Of a stretch of DNA of 64,000 nt, positions 17,564 to 25,264 are shown piece by piece. The first letter of the stretch is position 1. Each line of letters starts with the position of its first letter. Below the pieces are notes generated by a model that saw nothing but the letters and a program-made list of their open reading frames with translations, was not told where the DNA came from and made no database searches. Origin of the DNA: Spirosoma rhododendri (GTDB lineage: Bacteria; Bacteroidota; Bacteroidia; Cytophagales; Spirosomataceae). The DNA is taken from contig NZ_CP051678.1 in the NCBI RefSeq assembly GCF_012849055.1, forward strand, positions 186,001 through 250,000, in the 5' to 3' direction. The position numbers and the translations under genes are program-made.

Positions 17564-17962
17564 ATGAAAAATATCATTCTCTTGGGTTTGGCGGTTTTAG
17601 GTGCTGTATCGGCCACTGCACAAAATACAGCGGTTGTCACCCAGCAGGGTAATACGCACGAATTGTCGGTTGTGCAGCGGGGTTCGGGCAACACATCGGT
17701 CGTTAACCAAACAACTGCCGGGTCGGCAAATCGGGTAGTCATCACGCAATCGGGTGCCAACAACGTCGCAACCGTTAATCAGGGGGGCGAGTCGATCAGC
17801 AGTGAGGCCAACACGCAAAACACAGTCACGGCAACACAGGCTGGCGATGGAGAAACCATGATTAACCAGACCAATGGAGGCAATACGATAAGCGTCTATC
17901 AGTCCGGTCTAGCCCCCACTGACAAAAAGAAGAAAACCAGCCCGAAACGGTCTGCAAACTAG
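17564..17962 (+). CDS. Small curlin-repeat protein with basic tail (CsgB-like candidate)
   Basis: A 132-residue secreted protein. MKNIILLGLAVLGAVSATAQ is a signal peptide. About four curlin repeats follow (TAVVTQQGNTHELSVVQRG, SNRVVITQSGANN-type), then a Lys/Arg-rich tail DKKKKTSPKRS. A positively charged C-terminus recalls the surface-anchored nucleator CsgB, so a nucleator role is a reasonable guess, not shown. A near-identical paralogue is at 56549-56947, the better conserved of the duplicated curlin pairs. It lies between terminator hairpins and likely has its own promoter. Confidence 0.75.
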   Translation: MKNIILLGLAVLGAVSATAQNTAVVTQQGNTHELSVVQRGSGNTSVVNQTTAGSANRVVITQSGANNVATVNQGGESISSEANTQNTVTATQAGDGETMINQTNGGNTISVYQSGLAPTDKKKKTSPKRSAN

Positions 17963-18127
17963 TGGTCGCGGAGCCGGTTCCTGGCCGACTCTACCCGATC
18001 ATTAACTAGTTAATTTAGTAAGCTACAGTTTCCAACTAGACAAGTTCTGCCAACGGCTCTGGTAGCTGGCAGACTTACTTTAATTGAACCAGCAATCGAT
18101 CCTCAATGCTTAATCAATAGTAACTCA

Positions 18128-18748
18128 ATGTCAGATTTACTCATTAAACGTCTATTCACCTTACTATTTGGTATGATCTGTGGGGCGGCTAGTGCTCAGG
18201 TGAATTCAGTTCCAACAAACAACTTGGATGCTTACTGGAATCTGACGTCGATACCGAATCAGGCGCAGGTAAGCCTACAACCCGGTCTGACAAACCTGAC
18301 TGGCCTGAGCGGTTCCATCAACAGGGTTATTACGCAGCAGGATGGTCTTGACAATGCAGCGCAGCTAGCCATTACGGCAGGTTCTCAAAATCAACTGAGG
18401 CTTAATCAGACAAACAATACCAACTACGCAGATGCCACCTTATCAGGCGTAAGCAACAACGTTGTTATTAGTCAAACGGGGGGAAACAATAACCTCGCCT
18501 TTGGGCTGAATGGTACTAATAACCGACTCGCGCTTACGCAGGACGGAAGTGATCGTCTCCAGATGATAGGGCTTCAGCAGAACAACACCCGTCTCGACGT
18601 GAATCAGGGTGCTGGCAACAATTCACTGACCATAGACAACACGACATTGTTCAAAGACATTAATGGCACAGGTATTCCTAACCTACGCATTGAACAAACG
18701 GGGGGCGCTACGGCCACCATCCAGAACGGACGGATTTTTGGCAATTAA
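18128..18748 (+). CDS. Curlin-related secreted protein (minor subunit or nucleator candidate)
   Basis: A 206-residue protein with signal peptide KRLFTLLFGMICGAASAQ, a non-repeat segment (NNLDAYWNLTSIPNQ) and then degenerate curlin repeats (NRVITQQDGLDNAAQL, NNVVISQTGGNNN). The repeats are less regular than in the other curlins here. It is the first gene of the csgE-csgF-csgG run: csgE starts 5 bp after its stop. Such first genes in Bacteroidota csg operons are usually CsgB- or CsgC-like accessory proteins. No cysteine pair typical of CsgC is seen. The exact role is unknown. Confidence 0.7.
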   Translation: MSDLLIKRLFTLLFGMICGAASAQVNSVPTNNLDAYWNLTSIPNQAQVSLQPGLTNLTGLSGSINRVITQQDGLDNAAQLAITAGSQNQLRLNQTNNTNYADATLSGVSNNVVISQTGGNNNLAFGLNGTNNRLALTQDGSDRLQMIGLQQNNTRLDVNQGAGNNSLTIDNTTLFKDINGTGIPNLRIEQTGGATATIQNGRIFGN

Positions 18749-18752
18749 AGTG

Positions 18753-19274
18753 ATGATTACCCTACGTAGCCTATCGCTTATTTGTCTGGTGCTACTGCAG
18801 TCGGTCTGCCAGGCACAGGATCCTGATCTGGACGGTAAACTCATTGAGGGGACCATGAATGAAGCGGTGGTCGCCGAAGAGGGTACGGAAACGCTGCTGC
18901 TTGATCAGACGCGCAGCAAAATCGGCCGCGACTTCTACGACGCGTTTTTCCGGCATTACGCCGAACTACCCAAGGCACCCGGCCTGCCCGCGCCGACTGA
19001 CTCGACCCGCCGGATCGAACCGAACCTCGAACTCGATCTGACGGCCTTCGTCGTCACAATCGAGGAGCTACCCGCCTTCGGCGTCGGCACGACGGTAATC
19101 GTGGTGTCGCTCAACGATCAGGTGATCTGGCAGAACTACGTGCAGGCGCGAGCCGAGACGCTGGAGGCATACGCCTTTGATGCGTCCGAACTGCTCAATC
19201 AGTACGTCATTAACTATCAGGACGTGCAGAATCAGCTCGAAAGCGCCGATCAGCGCGGATCAGGTATTTTTTGA
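18753..19274 (+). CDS. csgE: CsgE, curli export specificity factor
   Basis: A protein of about 173 residues with signal peptide LSLICLVLLQSVCQAQ and a CsgE core: NEAVVAEEGTETLLLDQTRSKIGRDFYDAF, then LTAFVVTIEELPAFGVGTTV with the VWQNYVQ-like VIWQNYVQAR segment. CsgE forms a periplasmic cap on the CsgG channel and guides curli subunits to it. The ATG at 18753 is chosen over an in-frame codon 90 bases upstream because it gives the signal peptide and follows the previous stop by 5 bp. It is slightly longer than E. coli CsgE (129), with an extra C-terminal tail. Confidence 0.85.
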   Translation: MITLRSLSLICLVLLQSVCQAQDPDLDGKLIEGTMNEAVVAEEGTETLLLDQTRSKIGRDFYDAFFRHYAELPKAPGLPAPTDSTRRIEPNLELDLTAFVVTIEELPAFGVGTTVIVVSLNDQVIWQNYVQARAETLEAYAFDASELLNQYVINYQDVQNQLESADQRGSGIF

Positions 19275-19342
19275 CAAATAGTTTCAGGTTTAACGTGTAA
19301 AGGTCAAGGCTGACCGGTATACGTGTAAAATAGTCTCCATCG

Positions 19343-19765
19343 ATGAACAAACGACTACTCGTTCTATTGTGTCTGATGCTGTTCGGCACGGTAGCCGCCC
19401 ACGCGCAAAGCTTTGTGTACCATCCAAACAACCCCAACTTCGGGGGCAATACCTTCAATTATTCGTGGATGCTGAGTTCGGCCACCGCGCAGGACCGCAC
19501 GACCGACCCGTCGGCCAGGCGAAACACGGGCACATCGACGCAGACCAGCACACTCGACAGCTACGCCCAAAGCCTGCAAAACCAGTTGCTGAGCCGGATC
19601 ACCAGCAACCTCATTAGCAAGCAGTTCGGCGAATCGACGCTCAAGCCCGGCACCTATACCTTCGGTGAATTTCAGGTCGAGATCACCAATGGAACCAACG
19701 GCGTGGTAGTCCGCATCGTCGACGGGAAGGGGGGCGAAACCTCCATCACCGTGCCTTATTTCTGA
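19343..19765 (+). CDS. csgF: CsgF, curli assembly factor
   Basis: A 140-residue protein with signal peptide LLVLLCLMLFGTVAAHAQ. The mature N-terminus FVYHPNNPNFGGNTFNYSWM is the conserved CsgF segment that inserts into the CsgG pore. A Ser/Thr-rich linker and a beta-rich C-terminal half ending in SITVPYF follow. CsgF couples subunit export to nucleation at the cell surface. It is 68 bp after csgE and 63 bp before csgG on the same strand, consistent with one operon. Confidence 0.9.
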   Translation: MNKRLLVLLCLMLFGTVAAHAQSFVYHPNNPNFGGNTFNYSWMLSSATAQDRTTDPSARRNTGTSTQTSTLDSYAQSLQNQLLSRITSNLISKQFGESTLKPGTYTFGEFQVEITNGTNGVVVRIVDGKGGETSITVPYF

Positions 19766-19828
19766 CCCGCCCCGGCACCGCCGGTACTTCCGTTCATCAA
19801 TCCACTCGTAACCCCGACTCGTACCATA

Positions 19829-21238
19829 ATGGCAACTTCATGGCTGCCCCGTTTGCTGGTGCTGACAACCTGCGTGAGCCTGCTGAGCAACTGCACCGCT
19901 TTTTTTTACCAGCCCACCGGTCCTCGCCGGGCGCGGCTGGGTGAAGAAACCCCGACAACCACAACGCTCCGGTCACTACCCCCGGCTAAAGAAAAGATCG
20001 TGGCCGCCGTCTACAAATTCCGCGACCTGACGGGGCAGTACAAACAGACCGAAACGGGCGCGGGCTTCTCTACCGCCGTCACCCAGGGAACGACCAACAT
20101 CCTGCTCAAAGCCCTCGAAGAAAGCAACTGGTTTGTGCCCATCGAGCGCGAAAACGTGAGCAACCTGCTCAACGAACGCAAGATTGTCCGCTCCAGCGTG
20201 GCCCAGTTCAAGGAAGGCGAAAACCTGCCCCCGCTGCTGTTTGCCGGGATCATTCTGGAAGGCGGGGTCGTCTCCTACGATGCCAACATCATCACCGGTG
20301 GCGGTGGCCTGCAATATTTCTCGGCCGGTGGGTCCACCCAATACCGGCAGGACCGCGTCACGGTCTACCTGCGGGCGGTCGCCACTAAAACGGGTAAGAT
20401 TCTCAAGACCATTTACACCTCCAAAACCATCCTGTCGCAGACGGTCAGCGCCAGTCTGTTCCGCTACGTGACGTTCAAGCGACTGCTGGAAACCGAAACC
20501 GGCCTGACCACCACCGAGCCGGGACAGATGGCCGTCACCGAAGCCATCGAAAAGGCGGTCGAAGGCCTGATTATCGAGGGTGTGCGCGACGGGCTGTGGG
20601 CCGCCGAAGACAAACAGGCCGGACCGATGAAGAAAGTGCTCGACGCCTACGACACCGACAAAACGCGTATGCAGGAAACCGACGTCTACGGCATACGCCC
20701 CGAAATCGACGCGCCCCTCGTTACGCTGCAACCCTACGCCGGGGTGATGCGCTACTACGGCGATTACGCCCGCCACACCATGACCGGAGCCTATGGCGCA
20801 TCGCTGGACGTGTATTTAACCTCGAAGTTTGGTATTCAGGCCAATGCCGCCACCGGAACGCTGGCCAGCGAAGGCGCTTTCTCAACCCGCATAAGCTCGC
20901 TGGAGGGCAACCTGATCTTCCGGCCAACGCCCTTTCAGCGCTGGACCTCGCTGCTCTTCATCGGGGCGGGCATGGTGTCGCGGGCGGGCAGCGGGCCACT
21001 CAACCTACAGGGCGACCGCTACCTGCAAGCGCAGGGGGGCGTGGGGATTCAGTATTCGACCAGCGGGCTGTTTGGCTTTCGCTCGACGATTGCTTACAAT
21101 CAGCCGTTTACCGACGCGCTCGACGGCATCGTGGCCGGCAACCGCAACGACTATTACCTGCGCGGTACGCTGGGCCTGACGCTGAACATCGGCAGTATCT
21201 ACCGGCCGAAGCGCACCCCCGTCAACACCCGTAACTAA
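19829..21238 (+). CDS. csgG: CsgG curli export channel with C-terminal beta-barrel-like extension
   Basis: A 469-residue lipoprotein with a lipobox ending LLSNC (C22). Residues about 40-275 match CsgG: KIVAAVYKFRDLTGQYK, ALEESNWFVPIERENVSNLLNER, LLFAGIILEGGVVSYDAN, QYRQDRVTVYLRAV. CsgG forms a nonameric outer-membrane pore for curlins. E. coli CsgG stops near 277 residues. Here about 180 more residues follow, with alternating hydrophobic and aromatic strands (VMRYYGDYARH, GASLDVYLTSKFGIQANA, YYLRGTLGLTLNIG) like an 8-stranded outer-membrane barrel or surface domain. G+C at third codon positions is higher than in the curlin genes. Confidence 0.9.
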   Translation: MATSWLPRLLVLTTCVSLLSNCTAFFYQPTGPRRARLGEETPTTTTLRSLPPAKEKIVAAVYKFRDLTGQYKQTETGAGFSTAVTQGTTNILLKALEESNWFVPIERENVSNLLNERKIVRSSVAQFKEGENLPPLLFAGIILEGGVVSYDANIITGGGGLQYFSAGGSTQYRQDRVTVYLRAVATKTGKILKTIYTSKTILSQTVSASLFRYVTFKRLLETETGLTTTEPGQMAVTEAIEKAVEGLIIEGVRDGLWAAEDKQAGPMKKVLDAYDTDKTRMQETDVYGIRPEIDAPLVTLQPYAGVMRYYGDYARHTMTGAYGASLDVYLTSKFGIQANAATGTLASEGAFSTRISSLEGNLIFRPTPFQRWTSLLFIGAGMVSRAGSGPLNLQGDRYLQAQGGVGIQYSTSGLFGFRSTIAYNQPFTDALDGIVAGNRNDYYLRGTLGLTLNIGSIYRPKRTPVNTRN

Positions 21239-21261
21239 TCACCCTTCATCACTCCATTGCC

Positions 21262-22797
21262 GTGATTCCCCGCCCTCTTTTCCTGAAATCCATCGCTTTT
21301 GTACTAGCCCTATTGACCGGCCTGCTCGGCTTGTGGGGCTGCAACGAAGATACGTACATCGACCCGGTGCAGCTCACAAGCGTACGCGGCCGGGTGGTGT
21401 ACAGCCTCAACCAGCAGCCTGTTCGCAACGCGACGGTCAAGCTGACGCCCGGTAGCCGGGTCGTCTCAACCGACTCGGCGGGGGCGTTTCGCTTCGATAG
21501 TGTCGTGGTGGGAAACTACACCGTGCAGGCCTCGAAAGCGGGGTATGGTACGCAGGTAGCCACGGTATCGGCAACGGTAGGTACGACGCCGGTCGTGACG
21601 CTTCAGTTGACCGACGATAAGTCGCAGAATCGCCCACCGACTACGCCCGCGCTGGTAGCCCCCGCCCTGAACAGTACGGCCCAGTCGACCACGCTGACGC
21701 TGAAATGGAACTCGACCGACCCCAACCGCGACACGCTGACCTACAACGTGCTGCTCTACCGGGCCGGTGCCGCCACGCCCACCAGTTCGTACACCGGCCT
21801 GACGGCCGATTCGGTGGTCGTGTCGGGGCTGGACTACAACACGACGTATCTCTGGCAGGTGATCGTGAGCGATGGGGTCAATACCGTCAACGGGCCGGTA
21901 TGGTCGTTCCAAACGGGAAGTTATCCCGACTACAGCTATGTGTTTGCCCGGCGTATGAGTGGCCGGTTCCAGCTTTTTGGGGCCACGGCAGCCGGGGCTG
22001 TCAGTCAGTTAACGTACGACGACAGCAACTGGCGACCGATTGTTAGCCCGAACCGACAGCGCATCGCGTTTATTTCCAACACCGATACTGAACTGCAACT
22101 GTACGTGATGAATCTGGACGGCAGCAACCGCCAGCAGGTCACGTCGGTGCCCATCGCCGGGCTGTCGGCGGCTGATCTATCGTTCTGCTGGTCGCCCGAC
22201 GGCACGCAGTTGCTGTATCCCAGCAACGACCGGCTTTACGCGGTGCGCACCGACGGCACCGGTTTGCGGGTGGTGGCACAGGCCAGCAGCGGCCGTATCT
22301 GGGCGGGCTGCGACTGGACCCCGCAGGGCAACCGCATTGCCGCCCGCACCACCGGCACGGGCCTGTACGACAACGAACTAAGCGTATTCAATAGCGACGG
22401 TAGTGCTGCCCGGACGGTCTACACCCGGCGGGCGGCCCGCGTGGGCAACCCGGTCTTCTCCGTAACGGGGCAGCAACTGCTATTCTCGGCGGACTCGACC
22501 GATTTTCAGAACGAGCAGGGCCGTCAGCTCGATGCCCGGCTGTACAGGCTCAACCTAACGACGGGTGCGCTGACAGATCTATCGCGAAATCAGATGACCA
22601 ATAATCAGACGGCACAGACCAATAAAGTTGCCGGGACCAATGACCTCGACCCGCGTTACTCGCCCACCGGTGCCAGCCTCATCTTCACCAATACCGCCAA
22701 TACGGGTATCGGTCAGCGCGACGTCTACACGGCCGACGCCAACGGACAGAACCGTAAGCTGCTGCTCTCCCAGGCCGAGATGCCTTACTGGCGATAA
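21262..22797 (+). CDS. Lipoprotein with carboxypeptidase-regulatory-like, FnIII and PD40 propeller domains
   Basis: A 511-residue lipoprotein starting at GTG 21262 with lipobox LWGC (C27). Residues about 35-115 form a carboxypeptidase regulatory-like fold (VRGRVVYSLNQQPVRNATVKL). Residues about 125-220 resemble a fibronectin type III domain (PALVAPALNST...YLWQVIVSDG). The rest is a TolB-like PD40 beta-propeller with repeated SPNRQRIAFIS, WSPDGTQLLY and RYSPTGASLIF blades. It follows csgG by 24 bp, so it probably belongs to the csg operon. A role in holding fibres or binding surface glycan is speculative. No enzymatic residue is recognised. Confidence 0.8.
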   Translation: MIPRPLFLKSIAFVLALLTGLLGLWGCNEDTYIDPVQLTSVRGRVVYSLNQQPVRNATVKLTPGSRVVSTDSAGAFRFDSVVVGNYTVQASKAGYGTQVATVSATVGTTPVVTLQLTDDKSQNRPPTTPALVAPALNSTAQSTTLTLKWNSTDPNRDTLTYNVLLYRAGAATPTSSYTGLTADSVVVSGLDYNTTYLWQVIVSDGVNTVNGPVWSFQTGSYPDYSYVFARRMSGRFQLFGATAAGAVSQLTYDDSNWRPIVSPNRQRIAFISNTDTELQLYVMNLDGSNRQQVTSVPIAGLSAADLSFCWSPDGTQLLYPSNDRLYAVRTDGTGLRVVAQASSGRIWAGCDWTPQGNRIAARTTGTGLYDNELSVFNSDGSAARTVYTRRAARVGNPVFSVTGQQLLFSADSTDFQNEQGRQLDARLYRLNLTTGALTDLSRNQMTNNQTAQTNKVAGTNDLDPRYSPTGASLIFTNTANTGIGQRDVYTADANGQNRKLLLSQAEMPYWR

Positions 22798-22816
22798 TAA
22801 ACTCACCCGACGTATT

Positions 22817-22868
22817 GGGATGGGCTACCCATCAGGTAACAACGTCACACCGATGGGTAGCCCATCCC
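22817..22868 (+). terminator. Nested palindromic hairpin at the end of the csg operon
   Basis: Arms 22817-22833 and 22852-22868 are perfect 17-bp reverse complements with an 18-base loop. Each arm contains its own palindrome, GATGGG-CTA/TAG-CCCATC. It lies 20 bp after the last csg-operon gene and is the likely transcription end, although no T-tract follows. Confidence 0.6.
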
Positions 22869-22941
22869 GCTCAAACCTCGGTACTGTACGCCCAGAGAAC
22901 GGTTGGATAAGTAGTTTGTACTGTTAACCTACGCCCACTTG

Positions 22942-23299
22942 AGGGTAGCTGACACATTCAGAGTATATCCGCCACGTAGAGCCTATAAAAGTTTGTTAAT
23001 CAAACAGTTACACAGATATAATTACCTATAGTGGGAGCTACTTTGGCAAGTTGCGTATAATACCCAGAATAAGTGTGAATTTAGGGTCACTGACCACTGT
23101 GTTTCGTGCTTGGATGGTCATAACGTCTTTTTAAAGCTTAAGAGCATTAAAAATGGCTGCTTTTACACGTAAATAAACAGCAAAATTATTTGCTCGCTAA
23201 AACGAACGCTAAGCGCATAAGTTTTCTTATAAACTGCTGTTATTAAGGTAGTTAAGTTGTATTGGTGGCGAATATACCCCAAATGTGTTAACTACCCCT
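22942..23299. mobile_element. Tn3-type miniature inverted-repeat element (TIME-like), copy 2
   Basis: The reverse complement of copy 1 at 11274-11632; reading base by base I see no difference across the 356-bp core (22943-23298). Its right edge directly abuts the first recognisable codon of a truncated DUF4041 gene. No 5-bp direct repeat flanks it, unlike copy 1. The pair brackets 11.3 kb with the recombinase and the csg genes. Confidence 0.85.
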
Positions 23300-23300
23300 G

Positions 23301-24152
23301 AACTGGAACAACATGGGCAACATGGAAGCCCGCATCTCCAAGTCGTTCGAAGCCATCAACAAGTTAGGTAGCGTCAACCAGATCAGCATCACCCAGCAAT
23401 ACCACGATCTGCGTAAGTCAGAGTTACAGTTAGAGTTTGAGTTGCAACAGAAAATCCAGTCAGAGAAAGAAGAGCAGCGTCTGATTCGTGAGCAGATGCG
23501 GGAAGAGGAGAAAGCGCAGCGGGAGATCGAAACGGCGCAGCGTAAGGCCGAAGACGAAGAAGCCCGTTACCAGAAAGCATTACTCAAAGCAACCGAAGAC
23601 GCCAAACGGGCTACGGGCGCGCAGCTGGAAAGTCTGGATCTAAAGATTGCAGAATTGGAGCAGCTACTGTCGGCCGCGCAGCTTCAAAAGGAGCGGGCCC
23701 TGTCAATGGCTCAGCAGACCAAATCAGGCCACGTCTACGTGATCTCGAACATTGGTTCGTTTGGTGAAGACGTCTTCAAAATCGGGATGACGCGCCGACT
23801 CGAGCCCATGGACCGGGTACGGGAGCTGGGTGATGCGTCTGTACCCTTCAGCTTCGATGTTCATGCCCTAGTCTATTCGGATAATGCCCCGGATCTAGAG
23901 TACAAGATTCATCGGCAATTGATAGAGCGCAGGCTCAACTTAATCAATAACCGACGGGAGTTCTTCCGTGTCGATTTAGATGAAGTGGAAACAATCTTCA
24001 GCAACGCTGGCCATCCACTAACTCTGACCCGACTAGCCGAAGCCAGAGAGTACCGGGAATCGCTGGCCATTCGCGAATCAAAGAGTCGAGTGGGAGAAGA
24101 GATCGAGAGTGATCTTGTAGCAGATCTCATACCGCTATCGCTCGATGACTAG
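23301..24152 (+). CDS. 5'-truncated DUF4041/T5orf172 (GIY-YIG-like) nuclease
   Basis: Family sequence starts at NWNNMGNMEARISKSFEAIN (23301), immediately after the mobile element. The first ATG is at 23313. Residues up to about 140 are the charged coiled-coil end of DUF4041 (EEQRLIREQMREEEKAQREI). Then comes the T5orf172/MUG113 domain with HVYVISNIGSFGEDVFKIGM, RELGDASVPFSFDVHA and LEYKIHRQL, a GIY-YIG-type nuclease fold common in phage and mobile DNA. Full-length relatives have an extra N-terminal domain that is missing here. It may still be translated from 23313, but its promoter is presumably lost. The stop converges with the gene on the other strand. Confidence 0.8.
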   Translation, partial: NWNNMGNMEARISKSFEAINKLGSVNQISITQQYHDLRKSELQLEFELQQKIQSEKEEQRLIREQMREEEKAQREIETAQRKAEDEEARYQKALLKATEDAKRATGAQLESLDLKIAELEQLLSAAQLQKERALSMAQQTKSGHVYVISNIGSFGEDVFKIGMTRRLEPMDRVRELGDASVPFSFDVHALVYSDNAPDLEYKIHRQLIERRLNLINNRREFFRVDLDEVETIFSNAGHPLTLTRLAEAREYRESLAIRESKSRVGEEIESDLVADLIPLSLDD

Positions 24153-24640
24153 TAGAATGTCTTATTCGTAACCCATTCGTTCAGTTCTTCAACGAACGGA
24201 TAAGCGATCAGTATACGACCCTCTTGCTCATGACCAGCCTCTGCAGGGTTCAAGACTTTCCAATTTTGGGCAAACTTCTCCGAGATAGCATATAGATCAG
24301 CATCTAGATTTTTCAGCTGCTTAAGTGCCCGGCCGTAGTTATGTTCAGGATTGGGGCACGCAATTATCGCAAAGTAGCGCCCTATATATGCATCAAAGGC
24401 TATCTTACTATAATGCCCCTTGAACAAGAATGCTTTAGTAATAGGGAGTATGAGCTGGTCTGAACCTTTGTCAAGCGCGTAGTCGGCTATGAATTGGCGG
24501 GGTTCATATCCTAGATCAAGGAACAAAGGAAGCATCTTTAAGTGATCCAGCGCATTAGCTAAGAACTCTAGTAACTCTTCAGATAACAGCGGGCGAAGCT
24601 TCGGTTTCTTCGACACGCATACGTTTAAAACTAATCTAGA
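24149..24640 (-). CDS. Hypothetical protein, 5' end removed by transposon end
   Basis: About 163 residues of unrecognised sequence with an aromatic- and Leu-rich character (SEELLEFLANALDHLKMLPL, GRYFAIIACPNPEHNYGRAL). The open frame continues into the left terminal repeat of the Tn3-family transposon, which would contribute an artificial MRGGFTLNVLAT start. The true N-terminus is therefore lost. The stop overlaps the convergent DUF4041 gene by four bases. No function can be assigned. Confidence 0.55.
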   Translation of the reverse strand, partial: SRLVLNVCVSKKPKLRPLLSEELLEFLANALDHLKMLPLFLDLGYEPRQFIADYALDKGSDQLILPITKAFLFKGHYSKIAFDAYIGRYFAIIACPNPEHNYGRALKQLKNLDADLYAISEKFAQNWKVLNPAEAGHEQEGRILIAYPFVEELNEWVTNKTFY

Positions 24641-24673
24641 GGTAGCTAACACATTTAGGGTAAATCCGCCACG
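24641..24673 (+). repeat. Left terminal inverted repeat of the Tn3-family transposon
   Basis: The 33 bases are identical to the right end read in reverse from 31778 once the IS is removed. The outermost bases are GA here and GG at the right end. The same motif, with several changes, ends both miniature elements. Confidence 0.85.
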
Positions 24674-24765
24674 CAATGCCTATAAAGAGCTGGTATTTAA
24701 ATGATTATGCGATATTTCTCATGATTTTTCACCCAGTACGCTCGTAGCAACGTTAAAGATTATTT

Positions 24766-24963
24766 TTAGTTGGTTCGCTTGGGCACGGGGGCTACATTCG
24801 TACGAAATGTTCTATCAGGTAGCGAATATATATCAGGGTCTTGGGTCCAAAATAGGGCCACCGTGGCGCGGCCGTCCAGTCGGACAGCCGAAGCAACCGG
24901 ACCAAACTGAAAATAGCCCTTCTTTATTCCTTGTTCATCGATGATAGTAATCAACGATCTCAA
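24766..24963 (-). CDS. Small hypothetical cargo protein
   Basis: A possible 65-residue frame starting at TTG and overlapping the end of the preceding small gene by 29 bp. The sequence (GIKKGYFQFGPVASAVRLDG, TVALFWTQDPDIYSLPDRT) looks protein-like but matches nothing I recognise. It could equally be the second half of one gene with its neighbour, separated by a frameshift at about 24950. Real coding status is uncertain. Confidence 0.4.
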   Translation of the reverse strand: MRSLITIIDEQGIKKGYFQFGPVASAVRLDGRATVALFWTQDPDIYSLPDRTFRTNVAPVPKRTN

Positions 24964-25141
24964 GCATATAGGTCAGATCACTGGTCTTGGTTAGGGGCAC
25001 CTTAAAGATGTCGATGTGAAAACTCCCGGTCTGTATATCAAGTAGACCCGTAATGATTTTGTACGTGTAAACATGCGGGCGCTCAGATGACTCCGTAAAG
25101 CCAAGTTGCAACAGACCTTCGGGCGTAATGTTCAGCGGCAT
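24935..25141 (-). CDS. Small hypothetical cargo protein
   Basis: A 68-residue frame, MPLNITPEGLLQLGFTESSE at the start, then beta-rich YTYKIITGLLDIQTGSFHID. It is acidic with no signal or membrane segment. It lies near the left end of the transposon, downstream of the XRE cluster and on the same strand. Similar short proteins are common as passengers in Bacteroidota mobile elements, but no family is recognised. See the overlapping frame at 24766-24963 for a possible frameshift. Confidence 0.45.
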   Translation of the reverse strand: MPLNITPEGLLQLGFTESSERPHVYTYKIITGLLDIQTGSFHIDIFKVPLTKTSDLTYMLEIVDYYHR

Positions 25142-25189
25142 ATGGGGTTAGTACAAAAAGTATTGATAGGCTCTTCAGCAGAAGTTCAA

Positions 25190-25264
25190 TTAGTCTTTCA
25201 ACTGGCTACTCCGTACATAAACGTATAGCGTCGGCTTGCTGATAGCCAGCAATTCACGGATTCT
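25190..25264 (-). pseudogene. C-terminal helix-turn-helix relic of a serine recombinase
   Basis: The frame reads RIRELLAISKPTLYVYVRSS followed by a stop, the typical resolvase HTH_7 end (compare FHLSRATVYRYL in the recombinase at 11789). No catalytic domain precedes it; the upstream frame merges into the end of an unrelated gene. It is a relic of a second recombinase inside the transposon. Confidence 0.6.

Noticed and set aside
18663..18752. Upstream extension of csgE
   Set aside because: It overlaps the previous gene and gives no signal peptide; the ATG at 18753 does.
19976..20776. Long antisense frame of 266 codons opposite csgG
   Set aside because: It lies wholly within csgG, has biased composition (Gly, Asp, Val from GC-rich codons) and no neighbours. 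It is a shadow of the real gene.
11600..23000. Simple inversion that would place the missing McrB and DUF4041 ends just inside the elements
   Set aside because: The inner flanks (11633-11770, 22800-22941) do not encode either missing N-terminus in any frame I read.
11274..23299. Composite transposon made of two miniature elements carrying the csg cluster
   Set aside because: The outer flanks do not share a target duplication. Copy 1 has its own direct repeats and copy 2 has none, so movement as a unit is not supported.
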